NCBI GenBank assembly: GCA_900766655.1
Contig: CAAFWE010000253.1
Location: forward strand, 1 to 9,729
Direction: 5' to 3'
Length of the DNA stretch: 9,729 nt
Source: an uncultured Alistipes sp.
GTDB lineage: Bacteria; Bacteroidota; Bacteroidia; Bacteroidales; Rikenellaceae
The notes below the pieces were generated by a model. It was given only the letters and a program-made list of their open reading frames with translations, did no database searches and was not told the DNA's origin. Position 1 is the stretch's first letter. Every line of letters starts with the position of its first letter. A program made the translations under genes and the position numbers. Positions 5,256 to 9,729 of this stretch are shown here, one piece after another.

Positions 5256-5451
5256 AACAACAAAGGATGATGTTTCCATCACCCTGAATAATGTAGACTT
5301 GCTGTACCCCAATCAAATTGTTTCTCACGCTTGGGGGTAGATTCAACCTACCCAAATGCACAAGTTGCAGCCAAGTCCACCTATTTTTTGCAAATATACA
5401 ATAAATATCTCAATAAAACAAATTCTACAGATATTTATTATAAAAAAGAAT
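5256..5451. other. Non-coding gap between transposase and first passenger gene
   Basis: No gene is seen here. It contains mutually exclusive pairings, CCCCAA (5307-5312) with TTGGGG (5331-5336) or GGGTAG (5335-5340) with CTACCC (5348-5353). It also has a perfect 11-bp inverted repeat, AATAAATATCT (5400-5410) with AGATATTTATT (5429-5439), just before the passenger start codon. No T-tract follows the GC-rich hairpins, so no clear terminator ends the transposase transcript. The second dyad is a candidate operator for the passenger gene. Confidence 0.45.
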
Positions 5452-6354
5452 ATGATACAAGCGTCTCAAGCAATTCAACATATAGAGCAAGGTCTTAAAC
5501 AATTAATATCATCTCAACAGATATTTGGTAAACTATCACATAGTCAAACAAGCATATCGTTGTATCTTAATACAAAAAGTCCAATGACTCCACCTCAAAA
5601 AACTCTTCGTGCATCAAATCATCATCCTTCAATGGCAAATATGGTTAAGGGTAATAGAAAACCGTGGAACACTACAAACATTTGTATAGAGTTCTACGAA
5701 CCTATTAGGGATAAAAACGGAAAAATCAAAAAGAACAAATGCCAAACAACTGTAGTGCAAAACGCTAAAGGAAATATACAACCTTTCACCATAGATGTAT
5801 ACAAATATGAAGCAAAACTATTAGATATAGCAGATATTCCTACCATATATAATGCAATTGTTTCATTTATTAACAATGGTGTATATATAGACCCTTTAGC
5901 ATCCACGAATAAAGCGGCGAAAGTAATTTCTAGAACAGCAAAAATAGTGAATAGAAAACCTTCAAACAATACAGAGACATCCCAATCTTCAACATCTGCC
6001 ACAACTTCAAAAAGTAATAGTGAGAATTTAAACTGTAACACAATAAAATTGAAGGAGTCTGATTTAAGATGTATTATATCTGAGACAATCAAAAGAATTA
6101 TCAAAGATAATAAACCTGTGATAACGGAATCCTATGAACCAATAGGTGGGGGATATGAATTTATAGATGAGAATGGTATAAAACGCACCTCTGTTATGAC
6201 AATACAATCACAAAGTGGACAGATGTGTCATATTGCAGAAGATGACCATTGTTATTTATTGTTTAATGATTATGGTAGAGGTAAAAATTGTACCCATATC
6301 AAATGGATTTTCCCTGAAGCGTTAAAGGCTCTTCAGATGCTACCTCTTCCATAA
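5452..6354 (+). CDS. Transposon passenger protein of unknown function, 300 residues
   Basis: I do not recognise a named family. The start at 5452 (MIQASQAIQHIEQG) is preferred: the 32 codons in front of it would run through an 11-bp inverted repeat and read as unlikely sequence, while A-rich taaaaaagaat precedes this ATG. Residues 1-30 look helical; 36-165 form a mixed domain with SLYLNTKS, LRASNHHPS and a basic KNGKIKKNK loop; 169-196 is a Ser/Thr/Asn linker. Residues 198-219, KLKESDLRCIISETIKRIIK, resemble a motif I associate with many Bacteroidales phage and mobile-element proteins; the last 75 residues form a compact tail with two Cys/His-containing stretches. Base composition is A/T-rich. 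Its 3' end overlaps the convergent nuclease gene by 56 bases. Confidence 0.75.
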   Translation: MIQASQAIQHIEQGLKQLISSQQIFGKLSHSQTSISLYLNTKSPMTPPQKTLRASNHHPSMANMVKGNRKPWNTTNICIEFYEPIRDKNGKIKKNKCQTTVVQNAKGNIQPFTIDVYKYEAKLLDIADIPTIYNAIVSFINNGVYIDPLASTNKAAKVISRTAKIVNRKPSNNTETSQSSTSATTSKSNSENLNCNTIKLKESDLRCIISETIKRIIKDNKPVITESYEPIGGGYEFIDENGIKRTSVMTIQSQSGQMCHIAEDDHCYLLFNDYGRGKNCTHIKWIFPEALKALQMLPLP

Positions 6355-6811
6355 CGGGTTCCCAGTTATTTAGTACTTCATTAAACCTAAAGTTATGTTC
6401 GTTGAGCAAATCTCTTTCAATTTGTTCTGTTTCTTCGTGCTTCTCACAAGTCAAAATAGACAAACAATTGAAATCAGCACCTTCTAAATCTTTTGCTTTA
6501 TGATGGTCTTCAAACCTTTTGTTTAAATCATCAGTCCTACCGCAATATAACAACTGGTGTTTTGCAAATTCCTTCCAAGATGTTAATTTACCGATAGTTA
6601 TAGCATCGTATTTAGGATTTAAGACTTCTCTTTTACTAAAAATATAGACTCCACAATGTTCACCTTCAGTGAAACGTAAATTAGAGTTAAAATCAAAACC
6701 TTCAAGCCTGTAAACTTGAAAGAAATAATCTCTTGTACTACCACTAATTTTCAAGTATCTGCCTTCATATTTTTGGAGTATATACTCTCTTGCTTCTCTG
6801 TTATCCATCAT
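6299..6811 (-). CDS. GIY-YIG superfamily nuclease, transposon passenger
   Basis: The 170-residue product carries GIY-YIG hallmarks: GVYIF (54-58) for the first element, LLYCG (87-91) for the second, R92 with RTDDLNKRF behind it, E132 in IERDLLNEHNF as the metal-binding glutamate, and N144. GIY-YIG domains cut nucleic acid in homing endonucleases, repair proteins, restriction enzymes and element-encoded nucleases. Residues 1-50 form an extra N-terminal part without a recognised motif, and no separate DNA-binding domain is obvious. It lies within the IS1595-type transposon, reads toward the 300-residue protein, and overlaps its 3' end by 56 bases. The catalytic set looks complete; the target is unknown. 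Start codons at 6811 and 6808 are both possible. Confidence 0.85.
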   Translation of the reverse strand: MMDNREAREYILQKYEGRYLKISGSTRDYFFQVYRLEGFDFNSNLRFTEGEHCGVYIFSKREVLNPKYDAITIGKLTSWKEFAKHQLLYCGRTDDLNKRFEDHHKAKDLEGADFNCLSILTCEKHEETEQIERDLLNEHNFRFNEVLNNWEPVMEEVASEEPLTLQGKSI

Positions 6812-6833
6812 ACACTATTTTTGTATTATGGAA

Positions 6834-6841
6834 CAAAATTA
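6834..6841 (-). promoter_or_regulatory. -7 box for the GIY-YIG gene
   Basis: On the minus strand TAATTTTG (6841 to 6834) matches TAnnTTTG, 22 bases before the start codon. It lies inside the element, so the nuclease gene carries its own promoter. The -33 region is A/T-rich with no clear TTTG at the right distance. Confidence 0.5.
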
Positions 6842-6883
6842 GTATTTTTTTAAGAGAAACTCAAATTATATCTCATTAAAGGT

Positions 6884-6914
6884 GATTTTCTGGGTCAACA
6901 TCTATATCGTTACC
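6884..6914 (-). repeat. Right terminal inverted repeat of the transposon
   Basis: The complement starts GGTAACGATATAG and ends in CCCAGAAAATC, matching the left end 4043-4074 except for one substitution and one A. Confidence 0.93.
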
Positions 6915-6922
6915 CTTTCTTA
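6915..6922. repeat. Target-site duplication, right copy
   Basis: CTTTCTTA, identical to 4035-4042, directly after the final CC of the right end. Confidence 0.93.
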
Positions 6923-6939
6923 TTGGTTTTGACCGAAGG

Positions 6940-7680
6940 TTACTCCATTGGGAATACCCTCACATCGCAAACGCCCTCGAGCGACTTGACCAGAGCGTCG
7001 ATATCGGTCTTCTCCTCGACCTGACCATAGTGGTAGGGGTAGAAGATGGTCGGCTTGATAGCCTTAACCACACGCTCGGCCTGTGCGATGGTCATTGTAT
7101 ATGGCTGATTTACAGGCAAGAATGCAATGTCGATACCCTCGAGGGCCAATACATCGTCGTTATCCTCGGTATCGCCAGCAACATAGATGGTTGTGCCACC
7201 GAGTGTGATGAGGTAGCCACAATCCTCACGCGCCTGCGGATGGAAGTCGGTGTGTCCCTCGCTGATGTTGTATGCCGGCACAGCCTTCACCGAGAGTCCC
7301 TCGAAAGGCTCGGCAACGCAACCAGGCAACATTGTGGTGCAGTCGTGCTCGAAGGCCTCGGCCGAGGTCTTGTCGCAGAGGATGGCGCACTTCTCGCCAG
7401 CGATCTTCTCGACGGTAGCCATTTCGAAGTGGTCGTAGTGGGAGTGGGTGATGAGGATAGCATCGGCCTTCGGCATCTTCTCCCACGCAAAGTCGCCTAC
7501 GGGGTCGATGTAGATATGTTTGCCAGCGTGCTCGATAGCAAACGAGGCGTGAGCCAAAAAGGTGAAGGTGATTTGCGAACCATCCTTCGCCACAACACTA
7601 TCCTGCGGATAGGATGGAGCCTTCTTACAACAACCGAAAAGCGAAAAGAGTCCCATAGCGATAATAAAAAGTTTTTTCAT
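6940..7680 (-). CDS. Lipoprotein metallo-beta-lactamase-fold hydrolase (UlaG/COG2220-like)
   Basis: The 246-residue product begins with a lipoprotein signal (LFSLFGC, acylated cysteine C17), so it should be anchored to an envelope membrane. The metallo-hydrolase fold follows: FLAHASFAIE (41-50), IYIDPVG (56-62), the zinc motif HSHYDH (H79, H81, D83, H84), HTDFHP (H143, H147), VAGDT (D170) and YPYHYG (H217). This arrangement fits the UlaG-like branch of small-molecule or phosphodiester hydrolases, not true beta-lactamases; the substrate is unknown. It starts 8 bases after the phosphoribosyltransferase stop, so the two are probably co-transcribed. The transposon sits 25 bases beyond its stop and has displaced its original downstream hairpin. 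Confidence 0.9.
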   Translation of the reverse strand: MKKLFIIAMGLFSLFGCCKKAPSYPQDSVVAKDGSQITFTFLAHASFAIEHAGKHIYIDPVGDFAWEKMPKADAILITHSHYDHFEMATVEKIAGEKCAILCDKTSAEAFEHDCTTMLPGCVAEPFEGLSVKAVPAYNISEGHTDFHPQAREDCGYLITLGGTTIYVAGDTEDNDDVLALEGIDIAFLPVNQPYTMTIAQAERVVKAIKPTIFYPYHYGQVEEKTDIDALVKSLEGVCDVRVFPME

Positions 7681-7688
7681 AGTGTCGA

Positions 7689-8249
7689 TTAAATGGTCAT
7701 CAACGATGTTACTGGTGCAATCTTCTCGAGACGCTCCTTGCCCTTGATCTCCTCGATCTCGACAAGGAATACAAACTCCTTAATCTTCACGCTGTAGGGT
7801 TTGCCATCACGATAGACGGTGAGTTTCTCGAGCGACTCGGCAATACCGAGCGCAGTGCCACCCGTAGCTAAGACATCGTCGAGAACGGTAACATAGAAGG
7901 TGTCACCCTCGGGCACACCCGCTACGATGTCGCTCAGACGGTAGTAGAGCTTATCGAAACCATACTCCTTCTCGATGCAAATCTCGACAAGGTCGCCATC
8001 GTTGAATGGGAGCTTGCCACTCTTACGCATAGGGATTATATTCTCGACAATACCCTCCTCCGAGAGAAGTGGCGCGGTGAAGAGGAATGCACGAGCCTCA
8101 GGTGCAGCAACATTTGGTGCTGTAGTGGCCTGCTTCAATGCCTCAACAACCTCGCGGAAGGCCCTCTTCGATTGCAAAAATGGGATGATATCGATGAAGT
8201 TGATACCCTCCTTTGGGAAATTCTTGTAAAATTTAAGAGTCTCAATCAT
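7689..8249 (-). CDS. apt: Adenine phosphoribosyltransferase homologue
   Basis: The 186-residue product matches Apt along its length: FPKEGINFIDIIPFL near the start, EARAFLFTAPLL (51-62; E. coli has EARGFLFGAPVA), PMRKSGKLP (73-81), the PRPP-binding motif TVLDDVLATGGT (121-132), and a final block resembling EKQGITSYSLV. Apt makes AMP from adenine and PRPP in purine salvage. Two glycines of the EARGFLFG segment are replaced (A and T), and an insertion (VYRDGKPYSV, about 145-154) lies near the C-terminus, so substrate preference may differ from the standard enzyme. It leads a two-gene unit with the metallo-hydrolase and has a near-ideal promoter. Confidence 0.85.
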   Translation of the reverse strand: MIETLKFYKNFPKEGINFIDIIPFLQSKRAFREVVEALKQATTAPNVAAPEARAFLFTAPLLSEEGIVENIIPMRKSGKLPFNDGDLVEICIEKEYGFDKLYYRLSDIVAGVPEGDTFYVTVLDDVLATGGTALGIAESLEKLTVYRDGKPYSVKIKEFVFLVEIEEIKGKERLEKIAPVTSLMTI

Positions 8250-8274
8250 AATGTCAAAAAATCTATACTATTTG

Positions 8275-8305
8275 CAAAGATAGTACAAAAAACGGAAAAG
8301 ACAAA
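8275..8305 (-). promoter_or_regulatory. apt promoter
   Basis: On the minus strand TTTG (8305 to 8302) and TATCTTTG (8282 to 8275) are 19 bases apart, which fits the Bacteroidota consensus closely. The -7 box ends 25 bases before the apt start codon. Confidence 0.85.
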
Positions 8306-8388
8306 ACAGAGGTTCAGTTTTGCGGAGCAATCTTTGATTGGGTTGACAATGAGGAGTGACAGCCCAAGGCAAAGTCGTGCTAAATATT

Positions 8389-8420
8389 TTTGCAAAATAG
8401 AACATAATTTATTAAATTTG
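8389..8420 (+). promoter_or_regulatory. Promoter for the membrane protein gene
   Basis: TTTG (8389-8392) and TAAATTTG (8413-8420) are 20 bases apart, a near-ideal Bacteroidota promoter, with the ATG at 8442. The intergenic stretch 8250-8441 holds this and the divergent apt promoter and nothing else evident. Confidence 0.85.
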
Positions 8421-8441
8421 CAGAGACTAATCCGTTGAATT

Positions 8442-9428
8442 ATGAAATTCGTAAAGTTTATTATCTTCATTTTGCTCGGTCTGTTTGTCTATTGGGCAGC
8501 TGCAGACGACACCTTTGCAAACTTCTTGACAAACCTTGCCGACGATGCCAAACCATTGGCAGAGACTATTGACGCCAAGACCAATGCTTTTATAGATATG
8601 GTCAATGCCGCCAACATGAAAGAGGTGACACTCTATCTCAATCGAGGCCTGTTTATTGGCAGTTGCGTTGCATTGGTGCTCTCGTTGCTATACCTCTTGG
8701 TGTTCAAAACGACAGCCAAGAAGCGTAACACCTATAGCGATATCAAGACCTACGCAGTTCTCTCGGCTGTCTGCTGTCTTCTCACCTTCTTCAAGCAAGA
8801 TACCGCAAATTGGTGGGCGATACCAGCGATACCTATCATCGCATATGTAGTCTTCTATCCACTGCTCTATCTCCCATATTACCGATACCTAAGATGGTTG
8901 TTTGCCATACTCTTCGATGTTACGGTGATTGTTGTGGGCCTTGTCTATGTGCCTATGTGCGCTACTGATGCACCGCTCTGGGCCCAGATTATGACCTTGG
9001 TTATGACCGCTCTTGTAATTTGGTATGCGTGGACACACCGCAAGCGAGATGCGTGCGAGGGGTGCAAGAGGCACATCGAGTATATCTACGAGGGGCGCAC
9101 TATCGACAAGACAGAGATTAAATATAGGGATTTTGATCAAAACCAGGCTGAGGCCTATAGGGTTAAGACCACCTACAAGGATGGTGTTAAGGTTAGTGAG
9201 GAAAAGACACCAGTAAGGTGGAAGAGGGTAAAAGGCACTATCAAGTATATCAATAGGTACTATACCGACACCTACCGTTGCCCATATTGCGGACACGAGC
9301 ACACCACTTCGGATGTCGACGAGCAGACAAAGACGCTTGGCTACCAGCAGCGCGAGGAGGCTGCCGGAACATACGAAGGCGATTTGCCATACGCATCTTA
9401 CTACACCAAGCCGAAAGATATTAAGTAA
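8442..9428 (+). CDS. Polytopic membrane protein with split zinc-ribbon-like C-terminal domain
   Basis: The 328-residue product has hydrophobic segments at about 4-20, 69-88, 103-117, 126-146, 151-172 and 180-197, with a probably exported loop (21-65) after the first. Residues 200-328 are soluble and probably cytoplasmic. This part carries two CxxC pairs, CEGC (205-208) and CPYC (280-283, with GHEH after), separated by 71 residues rich in charge and tyrosine. The pairs could form one zinc site by folding together. I do not recognise a family and assign no function. It has its own promoter and a strong terminator, so it seems to be monocistronic. Composition matches the host genes. Confidence 0.8.
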   Translation: MKFVKFIIFILLGLFVYWAAADDTFANFLTNLADDAKPLAETIDAKTNAFIDMVNAANMKEVTLYLNRGLFIGSCVALVLSLLYLLVFKTTAKKRNTYSDIKTYAVLSAVCCLLTFFKQDTANWWAIPAIPIIAYVVFYPLLYLPYYRYLRWLFAILFDVTVIVVGLVYVPMCATDAPLWAQIMTLVMTALVIWYAWTHRKRDACEGCKRHIEYIYEGRTIDKTEIKYRDFDQNQAEAYRVKTTYKDGVKVSEEKTPVRWKRVKGTIKYINRYYTDTYRCPYCGHEHTTSDVDEQTKTLGYQQREEAAGTYEGDLPYASYYTKPKDIK

Positions 9429-9463
9429 TGGTGATGCGCTTTGCTGTACCACACGCCCATAAT

Positions 9464-9506
9464 AAGAGCCTGTCTAACAAGCAAAAGTTGGACAGGCTCT
9501 TTGTTT
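9464..9506 (+). terminator. Intrinsic terminator after the membrane protein gene
   Basis: AAGAGCCTGTCTAAC (9464-9478) pairs with GTTGGACAGGCTCTT (9487-9501) around an eight-base loop, a 15-bp stem with one T-G pair, followed by a T-rich tail (TTGTTT). Confidence 0.9.
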
Positions 9507-9554
9507 GAGTAGCGGCATTCTCTCCCACCTTCCGCATTACCACCCGACACTGCT

Positions 9555-9573
9555 GGGTATCGTTTTCGATACC
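9555..9573. repeat. GGGTATCG hairpin repeat, copy 1
   Basis: GGTATCG-TTTT-CGATACC forms a perfect 7-bp stem with a four-T loop. The same 19-base string occurs inverted at 9706-9724. The stretch 9507-9729 contains no gene that I can support. Confidence 0.7.
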
Positions 9574-9602
9574 TACGACTGCAAAGGTCGCCCTCGTCCT
9601 TG

Positions 9603-9625
9603 GCGGGTATCGTTTTTTTACACCT
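9603..9625. repeat. GGGTATCG repeat, degenerate copy 2
   Basis: GCGGGTATCGTTTTTTTACACC matches copy 1 in its first 12 bases after GC, then decays, so the hairpin is lost. Same orientation as copy 1. Confidence 0.5.
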
Positions 9626-9667
9626 ATGAGTCCCGCATTTATTTTGTCTATAACTATCAACTATTTA

Positions 9668-9695
9668 TTTCTGGGTCAACAACTATATCATTGCC
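9668..9695 (-). mobile_element. Orphan terminal repeat related to the IS1595-type transposon
   Basis: The complement reads GGCAATGATATAG, then TTGTTGACCCAGAAA. It differs from the transposon's left end (4043-4070) at two positions (C to T, A to T) over 28 bases, and so appears to be an end of a related element. By orientation, the element's interior would lie to the left, yet no second end, transposase or duplication of the adjoining TTAACAGC is visible there. It is probably a remnant, or one end of a rearranged or miniature element. Confidence 0.75.
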
Positions 9696-9701
9696 TTAAC
9701 A

Positions 9702-9727
9702 GCTGGGTATCGAAAACGATACCCGGC
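9702..9727. repeat. GGGTATCG hairpin repeat, copy 3 (inverted)
   Basis: GCTGGGTATCG (9702-9712) pairs with CGATACCCGGC (9717-9727) around AAAA, an 11-bp stem with one T-G pair. It contains the 19-base copy-1 core in opposite orientation. It lies seven bases beyond the orphan transposon end, at the window's right edge. Confidence 0.7.
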
Positions 9728-9729
9728 AA

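Larger units (their letters stand above)
4043..6914 (+). mobile_element. IS1595-family transposon with two passenger genes (2,872 bp)
   Basis: The element is bounded by about 31-bp terminal inverted repeats beginning GG and by a perfect 8-bp duplication, CTTTCTTA. From left to right it holds a bidirectional terminator, a dyad, the transposase promoter and gene (IS1595/ISXO2 type), a 196-base gap, a 300-residue unknown protein, and a GIY-YIG nuclease on the opposite strand. Simple IS1595-family elements are about 1-1.3 kb; members with passenger genes are known. The passenger part is clearly richer in A/T (21 G/C of 60 in 5461-5520, against 36 of 60 in the host gene at 7201-7260), which suggests a different origin. 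Intact ends, duplication and transposase suggest a fairly recent insertion. Confidence 0.92.

Noticed and set aside
4162..5312. Shorter IS with ends near GGTACTGTG (4163) and GTACCCC (5304)
   Set aside because: These were considered as transposase-flanking ends, but they match at only about 11 of 20 bases and have no 8-bp duplication, unlike the outer pair.
5356..5451. In-frame N-terminal extension of the 300-residue passenger protein
   Set aside because: The extra 32 codons run through hairpins and an 11-bp inverted repeat and give an implausible sequence; the ATG at 5452 is preceded by an A-rich leader.
4043..9695. A larger composite element bounded by the left end at 4043 and the orphan end at 9695
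   Set aside because: Orientation would allow it, but the base pairs next to the orphan end (TTAACAGC) do not match CTTTCTTA, while the end at 6914 has a perfect duplication.
9505..9699. A 64-codon plus-strand frame near the right edge
   Set aside because: It runs through two hairpin repeats and the orphan transposon end and has no promoter or domain.
1..9729. CRISPR arrays, tRNA or rRNA genes
   Set aside because: No regularly spaced direct repeats with unique spacers and no cloverleaf or rRNA-like sequence were seen on either strand by eye.

Overview
The window looks like a piece of a Bacteroidales chromosome, possibly Rikenellaceae/Alistipes-like; the genus is a guess. Nearly every gene start is preceded by the Bacteroidota-type -7 box TAnnTTTG, several with a TTTG box about 17-21 bases upstream, and strong Shine-Dalgarno sequences are absent. 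Gene content fits: a Bacteroidota-style ArgR, a CTC-type L25 next to peptidyl-tRNA hydrolase, and secreted or lipoprotein enzymes with short signal peptides.

Layout. 1-45: the first 15 codons of an exported protein, reading off the left edge. 186-1331: a secreted PHP-fold phosphoesterase with its own terminator. 1504-1974: argR, behind a 12-bp tandem repeat in its leader, with a strong terminator after it. 2038-2294: intergenic DNA with a GATAG microsatellite and two related palindromic repeat units; the second carries perfect 17-bp inverted ends and abuts the pth stop codon. 3449-2293 (minus): rplY (L25/CTC) then pth, with a leader holding a 15-codon upstream reading frame and a hairpin. 3702-4010: two tiny, undescribed membrane proteins in the same frame, separated only by TAG and one codon, ending in a terminator hairpin.

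4043-6914: a complete 2,872-bp IS1595-family transposon. It has about 31-bp terminal inverted repeats starting GG and a perfect 8-bp target duplication (CTTTCTTA at 4035-4042 and 6915-6922). Inside are a transposition-shielding terminator, a complete transposase, and two A/T-rich passenger genes arranged tail to tail with overlapping 3' ends: a 300-residue protein of unknown function with a phage/mobile-element-like C-terminal motif, and a GIY-YIG nuclease. It inserted at the 3' foot of the terminator hairpin between the small-protein operon and the convergent metallo-hydrolase gene.

8249-6940 (minus): an adenine phosphoribosyltransferase homologue followed 8 bases later by a lipoprotein metallo-beta-lactamase-fold hydrolase, probably one operon. 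8442-9428: a polytopic membrane protein with two CxxC pairs, then a strong terminator. 9507-9729: no gene; three copies of a GGGTATCG-based hairpin repeat and an orphan 28-bp terminal repeat of the same family as the transposon's ends.

The most novel material is the transposon's passenger pair, the orphan transposon end, the in-frame split small-membrane-protein locus, the rplY leader, and the repeats with conserved flanks and variable palindromic centres.
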